From the NCBI GenBank assembly GCA_035536185.1, contig DATLOM010000052.1, positions 1 through 64,000 of the forward strand: a stretch of 64,000 nt of DNA, written 5' to 3'. Below are positions 50,101 through 57,440 of the stretch, in pieces. Below the pieces are notes generated by a model. It had not been told where the DNA came from. It did not search any database and saw only the letters and a list, made by a program, of their open reading frames with translations. Numbering within the stretch: the first letter of the stretch is position 1; each line of letters opens with the position of its first letter. The position numbers and the translations under genes are program-made. This stretch comes from GCA-2861595 sp035536185 (GTDB lineage: Bacteria; Actinomycetota; Acidimicrobiia; Acidimicrobiales; GCA-2861595).

Positions 50101-50261
50101 TGCCCGAAGACGTGGCTGCCGCCGTGGAGGAGCACCGCGAGCACGTGATGGCCGAGACCCTGGCCGTCGAGCTCTCGTTCGGCAAGCTGGCCGAGGGCCA
50201 GAGGTACGAGCTCCCCGACGGCCGGGCCGTGCGCATTGCCGTGACGCTCCTCGACTCCTGA
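47163..50261 (+). CDS. ileS: isoleucyl-tRNA synthetase, eukaryote-like type
   Basis: Charges tRNA-Ile with isoleucine and edits valine. The 1,032-residue class I synthetase has the HIGH-type motif GLPHYGHLL (57-61 core). The CP1 editing domain is present (ALVWTTTPWTLPSNLAL), and so is the WFESGSMPYAQ region. The second signature appears as KASKR at 599-603 instead of KMSKS or KMSKR, within GRKASKRLRNFTDPEEMF. An anticodon-binding domain follows. The length and sequence pattern resemble the eukaryote-like, mupirocin-resistant class. ATG 47163. I searched the 75-base leader and neighbouring bases for a T-box motif and found none. Confidence 0.93.
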   Translation: MAPYPDVPRQPDLPRIEEEVLAFWADDDTFRASVEQREPGEDEFVFYDGPPFANGLPHYGHLLTGYVKDSVPRYQTMKGRRVERRFGWDCHGLPAEMEAEKELGISGHVAINEYGIARFNDACRTSVLRYTREWRSYVTRQARWVDFDHDYKTLDASYMESVIWAFKQLWDKGLIYEGYKVLPYCWECETPLSNFETRLDDAYRARQDPAVTVMFELESGERALVWTTTPWTLPSNLALAVGPEIDYAVLEKDGCRYLVGETTLASYEKELGDAGRVGSVKGAELVGRRYRPLFPFFATTANAFRVLAGDFVNTEEGTGIVHLAPGFGEDDQRVCEEAGIPVVVPVDERACFTSEVPDYAGLQVFEANAPVIRDLKAAGAIVRHDSYDHSYPHCWRTDTPLVYRAIGSWFVKVTAVKARALELNAGINWVPEHIRDGAFGKWLENARDWSISRNRFWGSPIPVWKSDDPAYPRLDVYGSLDELAADFGLRPDDLHRPGVDELTRPNPDDPTGRSTMRRVEEVLDCWFESGSMPYAQVHHPFENREWFESHFPADFIVEYVGQTRAWFYNLHVLSTALFDKPAFENCVVHGVILGKDGRKASKRLRNFTDPEEMFATFGADAVRWFLLSSPVLRGQDLSLANDRNDIAEAVRRAIFPLWNAWHFFTLYANTESYTARWRTDAGGVLDRYALAKAAELVETATARMDAYDIAGSCAAVESFLDALCNWYIRRSRDRFWQGDPDAFDTLATVLEVACRVAAPLLPLITEDVYRGLTSKRSVHLTDWPNPKELPGDTALVATMDRVREVCSAASSIRKASGLRVRLPLPRLTVAAPDAAALEPYRRLIADEVNVKEVELSADVGSVGSVVLQVVPGVLGPRIGGEVQKIIKAVKAGQWERTPDGAVSVAGRVLEPDEFVLRLVAADEQAGRALPGDEGLVVLDLAVTPELETEGLARDVVRLVNEARKDAGLHVSDRIRLVLDVPEDVAAAVEEHREHVMAETLAVELSFGKLAEGQRYELPDGRAVRIAVTLLDS

Positions 50262-50291
50262 GGGCGCGACGGTCGCCGCGGCGCGGGGCGG

Positions 50292-51545
50292 TCAGCGCTT
50301 CTTGGCGGCTGCCTTCTTGACCACGGCCGGCGGCTTCTTGGCGGCCACGGCCTTCTTGGTGGCCGTGCGGGTGACCGGCGTGGGCGAGGCCACCGGGGCC
50401 GCCTTCTTCACGGCGGCCTTCTTGACGGCGGACTTCTTGGCCGGCGCCTTCTTGGCGGCGGAGGCCTTGATGGCCGCAGTCTTCTTGGCCGGTACCTTCT
50501 TGACCGGGGCCCTCTTGGCCACCGGCGCCCGGGGCACGGCCACCGGGGCAGGGGGCGGCGGCGGGGGCGCCTCGTCGTCTAAGGGCTCGAACATGTCGTC
50601 GATGCGGTCGAGTATGGCGGCACGGTTCTTGCCCTGCTCCTCGTACTCGGCGACCCGGTCCAGCTCGTCGTCGTCGAGGTCGTCCAGGAGAGGCAGGATC
50701 TGGGCCACGGGCAGGCTGTCGTAGTTGGGGATCGGGAACGAATCGCCGGCGGGGGCGACGGCCGGGACGACCGCAGTGGGCTCCCCGACCTCGTCCTCGT
50801 CCTCGTCCTCGTAGTCGTCGTCGAGGTCGGAGGCGCCGTCGAGATCGGAGGCGCCGTCGAGGAAGTTGTCCTCGATCTCCTCCTCGAGCCCTTCCTCGTC
50901 GCCCTCGAAGTGGTCCTCGTCCTCGTCCATCACCGGCGCGGCGGCAACGGCGGCGCGGGCGCCACCGTCCTCCCTCTCCTGCTCGTCCATGAGCACGTCG
51001 ATGCGGCGAAGCACCGTCGTCCGGTTCTTGCCCTGCTCCTCGCGCTCACGCACGGTGTCGAGCTCGTCCAGGTCGAGCGCTTCGAGAGCCGGCAGGATCT
51101 GGCTCACCCGCAGCGTGTCGTAGCCCTCGAGCGGGAAGTCGGCCAGTGCCACCGCAGAAGCGGCGACCGGTGCCCCCCGCGCCGGGGCTGCCGCGGGCTC
51201 GGGCTCGTCGGCCGGTGCCGGCGTGGGCGGCGGGCGGTAGCTCGGTACGGGCGCCGGCGCCGGCGGAGCCGAAGGCGCCGGCGGAGGCTGCCAGCTGCCC
51301 GCCGAAGGAGCGGGGGTGAAGCCCGAGGAACTTGGGCCACCTGCTTCCTGCCTCTTGCTCATGCGGGAGAAGACGACCAGCACGATCCCTGCGATGACGC
51401 TGCAGGCGATGGACAGGTATATCGGGGCGAGTGAGTTGGACACGAAGCCGATCACGAGGGATACGGCCCCGACCAACACCAAACCGATAGTTACGAGAAG
51501 CAACACAGAGGCACCATCCGGGTTGTCGACACGGGCGGGTGGCAT
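50292..51545 (-). CDS. membrane-anchored protein with duplicated domain, acidic linker and Lys/Ala tail
   Basis: A 417-residue protein with two hydrophobic helices at about residues 13-60. A Pro-rich linker follows, then two copies of an ~50-residue helical unit with the pattern Y-D-x-L-x-V-x-Q-I-L-P (about 138-187 and 268-316); both end in EEQGKNR followed by (T/A)xLxRID. This unit resembles the short actinobacterial DUF8129-type domain. Between the copies is a very acidic stretch with a GASDLD duplication, and the C-terminal ~90 residues are Ala/Lys/Pro-rich (AKKAP, VKKAA). The family role is unknown. ATG 51545. It reads towards ileS from the opposite strand. Confidence 0.72.
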   Translation of the reverse strand: MPPARVDNPDGASVLLLVTIGLVLVGAVSLVIGFVSNSLAPIYLSIACSVIAGIVLVVFSRMSKRQEAGGPSSSGFTPAPSAGSWQPPPAPSAPPAPAPVPSYRPPPTPAPADEPEPAAAPARGAPVAASAVALADFPLEGYDTLRVSQILPALEALDLDELDTVREREEQGKNRTTVLRRIDVLMDEQEREDGGARAAVAAAPVMDEDEDHFEGDEEGLEEEIEDNFLDGASDLDGASDLDDDYEDEDEDEVGEPTAVVPAVAPAGDSFPIPNYDSLPVAQILPLLDDLDDDELDRVAEYEEQGKNRAAILDRIDDMFEPLDDEAPPPPPPAPVAVPRAPVAKRAPVKKVPAKKTAAIKASAAKKAPAKKSAVKKAAVKKAAPVASPTPVTRTATKKAVAAKKPPAVVKKAAAKKR

Positions 51546-51594
51546 CCTACGCGCGGTTGCCCCACCGACGGCAACGACTGGCCCGACCGCGCCC

Positions 51595-52290
51595 TCACGA
51601 GTACCGCGGCGCGCTGGCCGCCTCGGCCTGGTCGTAGTCGTCCAGGGAGACCGTTTGGCTGGGCTCGTCCGCCTCGTCGGGCGGCGCCACGGCGGCCGCC
51701 TCCGTTCCGCCGGCAGGAGATCCCCACGTCCTTATCGCCGTCAGGTCGAGCTGGTGAAGGCTCGGGGGAGGCGTCGCACCAGGTATGGCGTTGCGGACGT
51801 TCGCCGCCGCCTCGAGCAGTGACGTCTCGACCCTGTCCCGCTCGGCTTCCAGGTATTGCACCAGAGCGGCGACGTCCTGGCGCAGGTTCTCCCGTGACGC
51901 CTCGAGGCGCCCCACGTCGGCCCAGATCTGTGACTGCGACTCCTCGGCCAGGCGGCGGGCCTGCTCTTGTGCTTCCTCGGCCATGGCCCGGCTCCGGGCC
52001 TCGGCGGCCTCGATGATCCGCGCCGCCTGGTCCCTCGCCTCCTGAACGGCGAGGTCGGCGGTGCGCTGGGCCAGGCCCAGCGTGCGCCGCAACATGTCGT
52101 CGCCGTCGAACACCTCCCTGGCCTGCTGCTCGGCCCTCAGGGCCCGCTCCGTGGCCTCCCGGAGGCGCTCCTGGAGGATCTCCACGCCGGCGGCGATGCG
52201 CTCGAGGAACTCGTCGACGTCGTCGGGGTTATAGCCGCGCAGCTTTTCGCGGAACTCGATCTCGCGGATGGTGGTGGGCGAGACGTCCAT
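51595..52290 (-). CDS. divIVA: DivIVA/Wag31-type polar growth protein
   Basis: DivIVA (Wag31) marks poles and septa and directs peptidoglycan insertion. The 231-residue protein begins with the membrane-binding N-terminal domain (DVSPTTIREIEFREKLRGYNPDDVDEFLERIAAGVEIL). It continues as a long coiled coil (RALRAEQQAREVFDGDDMLRRTLGLAQRTADLAVQEARDQAARIIEAAEA...) and ends in a short Gly/Ala-rich tail. The ATG at 52290 was selected; the frame extends eight codons upstream without conserved residues. It lies downstream of yggT and sepF on the same strand, the common actinobacterial division-cluster order. Confidence 0.9.
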   Translation of the reverse strand: MDVSPTTIREIEFREKLRGYNPDDVDEFLERIAAGVEILQERLREATERALRAEQQAREVFDGDDMLRRTLGLAQRTADLAVQEARDQAARIIEAAEARSRAMAEEAQEQARRLAEESQSQIWADVGRLEASRENLRQDVAALVQYLEAERDRVETSLLEAAANVRNAIPGATPPPSLHQLDLTAIRTWGSPAGGTEAAAVAPPDEADEPSQTVSLDDYDQAEAASAPRYS

Positions 52291-52345
52291 GGTGGCCGAT
52301 GCTACCGCCGCCATTGCCGCTCGGCCGTGACCCCGAGCCGCCGTT

Positions 52346-52615
52346 TCAGAAGCTGCGGCCGCACCCGAGCATGGGAAGGACCAACAGCTGCACGGCGAAC
52401 ACCACGATCATGGGCGACAGGTCGATGCCGATGCCCCCTCCACCGATGGGCGGAAGGACCCTGCGAACCGGGCCGAGGACCGGCTCGGTGACGGTGTAGA
52501 GGGTCGAGAAGATCGAGGACATCACCGTTCCGGGCGCGAGCGGGAAGAAGCTGAGGACGATCCGGGCGAATATGGCGACCAGGTAGAGCTGGATGGCTAG
52601 ACAGACGATCTGCAT
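52346..52615 (-). CDS. YggT-family membrane protein
   Basis: An 89-residue protein with two hydrophobic segments, MQIVCLAIQLYLVAIFARIVLSFFPL and a C-terminal IVVFAVQLLVLPMLG. Between them is the family loop with TLYTVTEPVLGPVRRVLPPIGG and GIDLSPMIVV. YggT proteins are found beside division genes in Gram-positive bacteria and are linked to osmotic or division functions, without a defined mechanism. ATG 52615 follows sepF by 9 bases. Confidence 0.85.
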   Translation of the reverse strand: MQIVCLAIQLYLVAIFARIVLSFFPLAPGTVMSSIFSTLYTVTEPVLGPVRRVLPPIGGGGIGIDLSPMIVVFAVQLLVLPMLGCGRSF

Positions 52616-52624
52616 ACGGGTAGC

Positions 52625-53197
52625 TCAGGGCCGGTAGAGGCCGCGCTCCTGCAACCGCCGCTTCTCCTCGGCGGAGACCTCGACGTTGGACGGAGTGAGA
52701 AGGAACACCTGGTCGGCGACCTTGTCCATGGACCCGCCGAGCACGTAGGCCGCGCCGCTGCAGAAGTCGATCATCCGGCGGGAGAGCTCGCGGTCGGCGG
52801 CCTGCAGGTTGACGATGACCGGCTGGCTCGCCTTCAGCCTGTCGCCGATCTCCTGGGCGTCGGGGAAACGCATGGGTGCGATCACGTGCACCTTGGCGTT
52901 CTGCACGGCGGAGATGGGGCGGACCAGTGACGGCCGGGGGTTCACCGGTGACACCGGCCCGACCGTCTCGTGCTGGGACGGGGCCTCACGCGGAAGTGTC
53001 CTGATGGTGCTCGACCCGCTGACCGGCTCGTAGGGCTCTGGCCCATAGGCGCGGGCCGGGCGCGCCTGTGGCTGAGGCTGCGGCTGCGCCTGTTGGTGCG
53101 GGTGCTGCTGCGGGGCCTCTTCATAGCCGTCGTACTCCTCGAAGTCGTCGTCGACCAGGCCCAGATAGACCATCGCCCGCCGGACCATTCCAGCCAT
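52625..53197 (-). CDS. sepF: SepF cell-division protein
   Basis: SepF anchors FtsZ to the membrane, the job done by FtsA in other bacteria. The 190-residue protein begins with the amphipathic membrane anchor MAGMVRRAMVYLGLVDDD. A Gln/Pro-rich disordered linker follows, then the SepF core (VHVIAPMRFPDAQEIGDRLKASQPVIVNLQAADRELSRRMIDFCSGAAYVLGGSMDKVADQVFLLTPSNV). ATG 53197 overlaps the yggS stop (ATGA) and is preceded by GAGGAGG. It lies three genes from ftsZ and supports the absence of ftsA. Confidence 0.93.
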   Translation of the reverse strand: MAGMVRRAMVYLGLVDDDFEEYDGYEEAPQQHPHQQAQPQPQPQARPARAYGPEPYEPVSGSSTIRTLPREAPSQHETVGPVSPVNPRPSLVRPISAVQNAKVHVIAPMRFPDAQEIGDRLKASQPVIVNLQAADRELSRRMIDFCSGAAYVLGGSMDKVADQVFLLTPSNVEVSAEEKRRLQERGLYRP

Positions 53198-53868
53198 CAC
53201 CAGCCTCCTCGTGGATGAGAATATCGTCGCAGGTCGCGCGCCCCCGGACGCGGACCGAACAGCGCCCGCCCGACCCGCACCATGGTGGAACCCTCTTCGA
53301 CCGCCACCTCGAGGTCGCCGGACATCCCCATGGAGATCTCCTCCAGCCCGAGCGAGGTGCCCAGCGAAGCCAGGCGCCGGAACTCGTTCCGCGAGCCGGC
53401 GGTGGAGCCGACGGCCATCAGCCCCCGCACGTCGAGGTCGGCCAAGCGCAGGCCGTCCACCAGGGCCGGGGCGTCGGACCACGAGCACCCGGGGCGTCCT
53501 GGTTTCCCGGTCACGTTCACCTGCACGAGCACCGCGGCCCCGGGGGCGTGCCTGGCCACCTCGTGGCCGGCCACGATCCGGTCCACGGACTGCCACAGGT
53601 GGACGAAGGGCGCCAGCGCCCGGACCTTGCGGCGCTGTATGGCGCCGAGGAAGTGCCAGCGGGCGCCGTCGCCGGACTGGCCGGCCTTGGCCAGGAGCTC
53701 GTGGGCGTAGTTCTCGCCGATGTCGTGGACCCCGGCGTCGCGCACGGCCTCCACCTGCTCAGGGCCGAAGCCCTTGGTGACGGCCACCAGGGTGAGCGTC
53801 TCGGGGTCGCCGCCCGCGGCAGCAATGCGGCGGCGGACGTCGGCCACCCGCTCGGCTACGGCTTCCAT
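53197..53868 (-). CDS. yggS: YggS/PLPBP pyridoxal-phosphate homeostasis protein
   Basis: A 223-residue PLP-binding homeostasis protein that maintains free PLP and amino acid pools. Motifs seen are the PLP lysine in LTLVAVTKGF (about K32), GVHDIGENYAHELLAKAG, RWHFLGAIQRRKVR, SVDRI, VLVQVNVTGKPGRPGCSW, LDVRGLMAVGSTAGS, SMGMSGDLEVAVEEGSTMVRVGRALFG. All catalytic and phosphate-binding elements are intact. ATG 53868 was chosen; it lies inside the last 13 bases of pgeF. The gene is coupled to sepF downstream. Confidence 0.92.
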   Translation of the reverse strand: MEAVAERVADVRRRIAAAGGDPETLTLVAVTKGFGPEQVEAVRDAGVHDIGENYAHELLAKAGQSGDGARWHFLGAIQRRKVRALAPFVHLWQSVDRIVAGHEVARHAPGAAVLVQVNVTGKPGRPGCSWSDAPALVDGLRLADLDVRGLMAVGSTAGSRNEFRRLASLGTSLGLEEISMGMSGDLEVAVEEGSTMVRVGRALFGPRPGARDLRRYSHPRGGW

Positions 53869-54470
53869 ACGACCATGGCCTGGCGCTGGAGCCCGCCCCG
53901 CGCCCGGTGGGAGAAGAAGCGGTCGGCGGCGCACGCCGAGCAGTCGGCGGAAGTGTGGACGAGGGTGGCGCCGGCGTCGTCGAGGGCCGCACCTACGGCG
54001 CCCGGCAGATCGAGGGCCGGGCGGCCGTCGGGGGTCTCGGACCGGACGCCGGAGCCGAGACGGTCGACGACGCGCTGGAGCTCGGCGGCGCCGAACTCGT
54101 AGCACTCGGAGTGGATGCAGGGGCCGATGGCGGCCTGGACCCGGGTGGCGCCGAGGGCCCTCATCGCTTCCACGGCGGCGCCGACCACACCGGCGACGAG
54201 GCCCCGCCAGCCGGCGTGCACGGCCGCCACGACGCCCTCGGAGCTGGAAAGGGCGACCGGCGCGCAGTCGGCGGTGAGAACGGTCAAGGCGGCGGGACCG
54301 GCGGTCACGAGAGCGTCACCGTCCTCACCGCGGCCGCGGGCCGGATGCTCCGGCGACACCACAACGACACCGTCCCCGTGGACCTGGTGGAGCCAGGCGA
54401 CGGGGCGGCCGGCCAGCCCGGGTAGGCGTTCGACGGGGGGCGGGGTAAGGCGGTCCGGTGCCGCGGCCAT
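53856..54470 (-). CDS. pgeF: PgeF/YfiH-family multicopper-like protein (start uncertain)
   Basis: A 204-residue protein of the YfiH family, which is described as purine nucleoside phosphorylase/polyphenol oxidase or as a peptidoglycan-editing factor in division clusters. Motifs include VAWLHQVHGDGVVVV, ALTVLTADCAPVALSSSEGVVAAVHAGWRGLVAGVV, AAIGPCIHSECYEFG and TSADCSACAADRFFSHRARGG, giving the His/Cys zinc ligands. From ATG 54470 the N-terminus is about 35 residues shorter than the family; homologous residues seem to exist just upstream (VLWTGRTEGDMAA) without a good in-frame start before the ftsZ stop. Confidence 0.82.
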   Translation of the reverse strand: MAAAPDRLTPPPVERLPGLAGRPVAWLHQVHGDGVVVVSPEHPARGRGEDGDALVTAGPAALTVLTADCAPVALSSSEGVVAAVHAGWRGLVAGVVGAAVEAMRALGATRVQAAIGPCIHSECYEFGAAELQRVVDRLGSGVRSETPDGRPALDLPGAVGAALDDAGATLVHTSADCSACAADRFFSHRARGGLQRQAMVVWKP

Positions 54471-54525
54471 GTCGCCTTCGGTGCGACCGGTCCACAGAAC
54501 GGCGGCGCCGTCGAGGACCGGGCCG

Positions 54526-55623
54526 CTAGCGCAGGAACGACGGAACGTCGAACTCGTCGTCACCGAGGTCCAGGTCTTCGTCAGCCTCGATGGCGAAGGG
54601 ATCGGGACGGTCCCGCAACCCCAGGTTGGCGCCGGCACGCGAATCGCGGTCCTGGCGCGACGGACGGTCGTCCTCCCAGCGGTCGAAGCCGGCGGCGATG
54701 ACGGTGACCCGCACCTCGTCGCCCATGGAGTCGTCGATCACGCTGCCGAAGATGATGTTGGCGTCGGCGTGGGCCACGCCGTGGATGATCTCGGCCGCCT
54801 CGTTGACCTCGAACAGGCCGAGGTCGCTGCCACCGGCGATGTTGAGCAGGATTCCCCGGGCGCCCTCGATGGAGGCCTCGAGGAGCGGGCTGGTGATGGC
54901 GGCCCGGGCCGCGTTGATGGCCCGCCCTTCACCCGACGCGGTGCCGATGCCCATGATGGCGGTGCCGGCGTTGCTCATGATCATCTTGACGTCGGCGAAG
55001 TCGGTGTTGATCAGGCCAGGCGTGGTGATCAGGTCGGTGATGCCCTGCACACCCTGCAGCAGGACCTCGTCGGCCATCTTGAATGCGTTGACCATCGAGG
55101 TCTTGTCGTTGGAGACGGTGAGCAACCGGTCGTTGGGGATGATGATGAGGGTGTCGACCTTCTCCTTCAGGCGCTGGATCCCGGCGTCGGCCTGGACGGC
55201 CCGGCGACGGCCCTCGAAGGCGAAGGGTCGGGTGACGACGCCGATGGTGAGCGCGCCGAGCGACTTGGCCACCTCGGCCACCACGGGAGCGCCGCCGGTG
55301 CCGGTGCCGCCCCCCTTGCCGGCGGTGATGAAGACCATGTCGGAGCCCTTGAGCACCTCTTCGATCTCGTCCCGGTGCTCCTCCGCCGCCTGCTTGCCGA
55401 CCTCGGGGTCGCTGCCGGCACCGAGCCCCCGGGTGAGCTGCCGACCGATGTCGAGCTTGACGTCGGCGTCGCTCATGAGCAGGGCTTGCGCGTCGGTGTT
55501 GATGGCGATGAACTCGACGCCCTTGAGGCCGGCGTCGATCATGCGGTTGACGGCGTTGACGCCACCACCACCGATACCCACGACCTTGATGACGGCGATG
55601 TAGTTCTGGGCTGCGCCAGCCAT
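54526..55623 (-). CDS. ftsZ: tubulin-like cell-division GTPase FtsZ
   Basis: FtsZ polymerises into the division ring. The 365-residue protein has the GTP-binding core: IKVVGIGGGGVNAVNRMI, the tubulin signature GGGTGTG at 104-110, and the T7 loop region GLINTDFADVKMIMSNAG with its catalytic aspartate. A conserved C-terminal peptide DVPSFLR binds SepF. The Gly-rich P-loop and both T-loops are intact. ATG 55623. Promoter-like elements lie in the 114-base gap before it, suggesting ftsZ has its own promoter in addition to read-through from ftsQ. Confidence 0.97.
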   Translation of the reverse strand: MAGAAQNYIAVIKVVGIGGGGVNAVNRMIDAGLKGVEFIAINTDAQALLMSDADVKLDIGRQLTRGLGAGSDPEVGKQAAEEHRDEIEEVLKGSDMVFITAGKGGGTGTGGAPVVAEVAKSLGALTIGVVTRPFAFEGRRRAVQADAGIQRLKEKVDTLIIIPNDRLLTVSNDKTSMVNAFKMADEVLLQGVQGITDLITTPGLINTDFADVKMIMSNAGTAIMGIGTASGEGRAINAARAAITSPLLEASIEGARGILLNIAGGSDLGLFEVNEAAEIIHGVAHADANIIFGSVIDDSMGDEVRVTVIAAGFDRWEDDRPSRQDRDSRAGANLGLRDRPDPFAIEADEDLDLGDDEFDVPSFLR

Positions 55624-55690
55624 GAGTTCTCCTCGTAGAGCGCCGCTGTCGGGGGCGGCGGAATGATCAACCCTCAGGGTGAAGTTGAGG

Positions 55691-55719
55691 TATATACTTG
55701 GTGGTTCGGCCCGACTGAA
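55691..55719 (-). promoter_or_regulatory. candidate ftsZ promoter
   Basis: On the minus strand a TTCAGT (55719-55714) and a TATATA (55696-55691) stand 17 bases apart, about 70 bases upstream of the ftsZ start. A perfect TTGACA (55741-55736) also occurs further up, overlapping the end of ftsQ. The local A/T-rich run (GTATATAC) is unusual in this GC-rich sequence. Confidence 0.45.
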
Positions 55720-55737
55720 CGAACTTTAGCCACAATG

Positions 55738-56517
55738 TCAACGGCGGGTCAACACTGGCGCGCGTGGTACGCGCACGTCGATCACCTCGACCTGGGCCAG
55801 GTCGACCTTGTCCAAGAGGGTCCCCAGGGCGGCGAACTTCTGGTCGAGAGCTTCGGCCACCCCTAGGCGGACCACTCCCCCGGGCTGCGCCAGTTGAAGC
55901 TCCACCTCACCCCCAGAGAGGGTGGCCACGTCGGCCACCCTCGGGCGAAGCCGTGAGGGAAGCCTGGCGGCGACGTCGAGAGATGCGGCGGCCTCGAGGG
56001 CGATGGAGGAGCCGGGAGCGCCCACCTCCCTCACGTTGCCGATGACAGGGAGGCCAGCAGGCTTGGTCTCCCCCACGTCGAGGATCCGGCCGGTCACGTC
56101 GGCGACGGCCCAGCGCCGGCCGTTCTCCACCGGGACCACCGCGGTGGGAACCCGCTCGGTGATGTCGATGCGGACCGTGCCCGGCCACTGGCGGCGAGCC
56201 GTTGCGTCCTTGACCCATGGCAACGCCTCGGCCCGGCGGACGACGCGGTCGGTGTGGACCTCGACCATCAGTGGATGCCCGCTGAGCCCTGTCGCCCGCA
56301 GCACCGCCTCCCGCGGCGTCCTCTCCGCTCCCCGCACGTCGACGTAGTCGACGTCGAGCACGGGCGACCGGGTGAGGCCGGCTCCAGTGGCGACCACGCC
56401 GGCGACGGCCACCGACGCGGCGAGCACGTGGAGCCGGCGGCGGCCCTCCTCCCGGCGGATTTGGGCCCGACGCTGGCGGATCCGCGGATCGATCCGCGCC
56501 AGGTTCCCCGTGCTCAC
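55738..56517 (-). CDS. ftsQ: cell-division protein FtsQ
   Basis: A bitopic divisome protein of 259 residues linking inner-membrane division proteins to the periplasm-side wall machinery. It has a short basic cytoplasmic N-terminus (RIDPRIRQRRAQIRREEGRRR) and a transmembrane helix (LHVLAASVAVAGVVATGAGL). The POTRA domain follows (VLDVDYVDVRGAERTPREAVLRATGLSGHPLMVEVHTDRVVRRAEALPWVKDATARRQWPGTVRIDITERVPTAVV), then the beta domain. GTG 56517 forms a GTGA overlap with murB. It sits between murB and ftsZ as in classical dcw clusters. Confidence 0.9.
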   Translation of the reverse strand: MSTGNLARIDPRIRQRRAQIRREEGRRRLHVLAASVAVAGVVATGAGLTRSPVLDVDYVDVRGAERTPREAVLRATGLSGHPLMVEVHTDRVVRRAEALPWVKDATARRQWPGTVRIDITERVPTAVVPVENGRRWAVADVTGRILDVGETKPAGLPVIGNVREVGAPGSSIALEAAASLDVAARLPSRLRPRVADVATLSGGEVELQLAQPGGVVRLGVAEALDQKFAALGTLLDKVDLAQVEVIDVRVPRAPVLTRR

Positions 56518-57440
56518 ACCTGCTCCTCGCCGAAGCCGACCAGGCGCAGCTCCGGGGTCAACCTCACACCTGTCTCCTGCTCCACTCGGCGTCGCACCTC
56601 CCGCACCACGGCGATCACGTCGGCGGCCGTCCCGCCGTCGTCGGCCTGTACGAAGTTGGCATGCTTGGCCGAAACATGCGCGGATCCCACGCGGAAGCCC
56701 TTGAGGTTTGCCGCCTCGACCAGGCGACCGGCCGAGTCCCCCGGAGGGTTGGTGAACACCGAGCCGGCGTTCTGGCCTCCCGGCTGGTGCTCGCGGCGCC
56801 AGCGCACGACCTCGGCGATCCGAGCTTCGCACTCCTCCGGCCGCCCGTGACCGAGGGCGAACTCGGCCCACACCACTACATGGGACGCGGCCACCGAGGA
56901 GTGCCGGTAGCGGAGCTCCAGACGCTCGGCACCGAACTCTCCGTCCTCGCCACCGGCCAGGTCCACGAAGCGGAAGCCGACGAGTGTCTCGCTGGTCTCG
57001 GACCCGTGGCCGCCGGCGTTCATCCGTACGGCGCCGCCGACGGAGCCGGGCACGCCCACGGCCCACTCGAGGCCGGTGAGGCCGGCGGCGGCGGTGCGGC
57101 GGGCGAGCACCGGCAGCGCGGTGCCGGCCCCGGCCCGGGCCCGGGCGGCGCCAGCGTCGATCTCGATGGTGGCGAAGCCCTCGCCGACCACGACGGCCAG
57201 CCCGGGGAAGCCGCCGTCGGCGACCAGCAGGTTCGAGCCTTTGCCCACCACGAGCACCGGTAGCCCACTGACCTCCACCGCCCTGGCGGCCAGCTCGAGG
57301 TCGGCTTCGGAGTGCGCCTCGATCCCCACCGCGGCCGGCCCACCGACCTTGTAGGTGGTGAGGGGGCCGAGGGGGAAGCCGGCACGGCCGCGCTCCCCCA
57401 GGACGTCCAGGGCCGCCTCGACCTGCTCTTCAGGCGCCAC
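56514..57440 (-). CDS. murB: UDP-N-acetylenolpyruvylglucosamine reductase
   Basis: MurB reduces UDP-GlcNAc-enolpyruvate to UDP-MurNAc using FAD and NADPH. The 308-residue protein has FAD-binding TTYKVGGPAAV and LVVGKGSNLLVADGGFPGLAVVV. It continues with GLEWAVGVPGSVGGAVRMNAGGHG, LELRYRHSSVAASHVVVWAEFAL and the catalytic-acid region GSVFTNPPGDSAGRLVEAANLKGFRVGSAHVSAKHANFV. It is the type I form. GTG 57440 overlaps the murC stop by 11 bases. It is placed directly upstream of ftsQ. Confidence 0.93.
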   Translation of the reverse strand: MAPEEQVEAALDVLGERGRAGFPLGPLTTYKVGGPAAVGIEAHSEADLELAARAVEVSGLPVLVVGKGSNLLVADGGFPGLAVVVGEGFATIEIDAGAARARAGAGTALPVLARRTAAAGLTGLEWAVGVPGSVGGAVRMNAGGHGSETSETLVGFRFVDLAGGEDGEFGAERLELRYRHSSVAASHVVVWAEFALGHGRPEECEARIAEVVRWRREHQPGGQNAGSVFTNPPGDSAGRLVEAANLKGFRVGSAHVSAKHANFVQADDGGTAADVIAVVREVRRRVEQETGVRLTPELRLVGFGEEQV

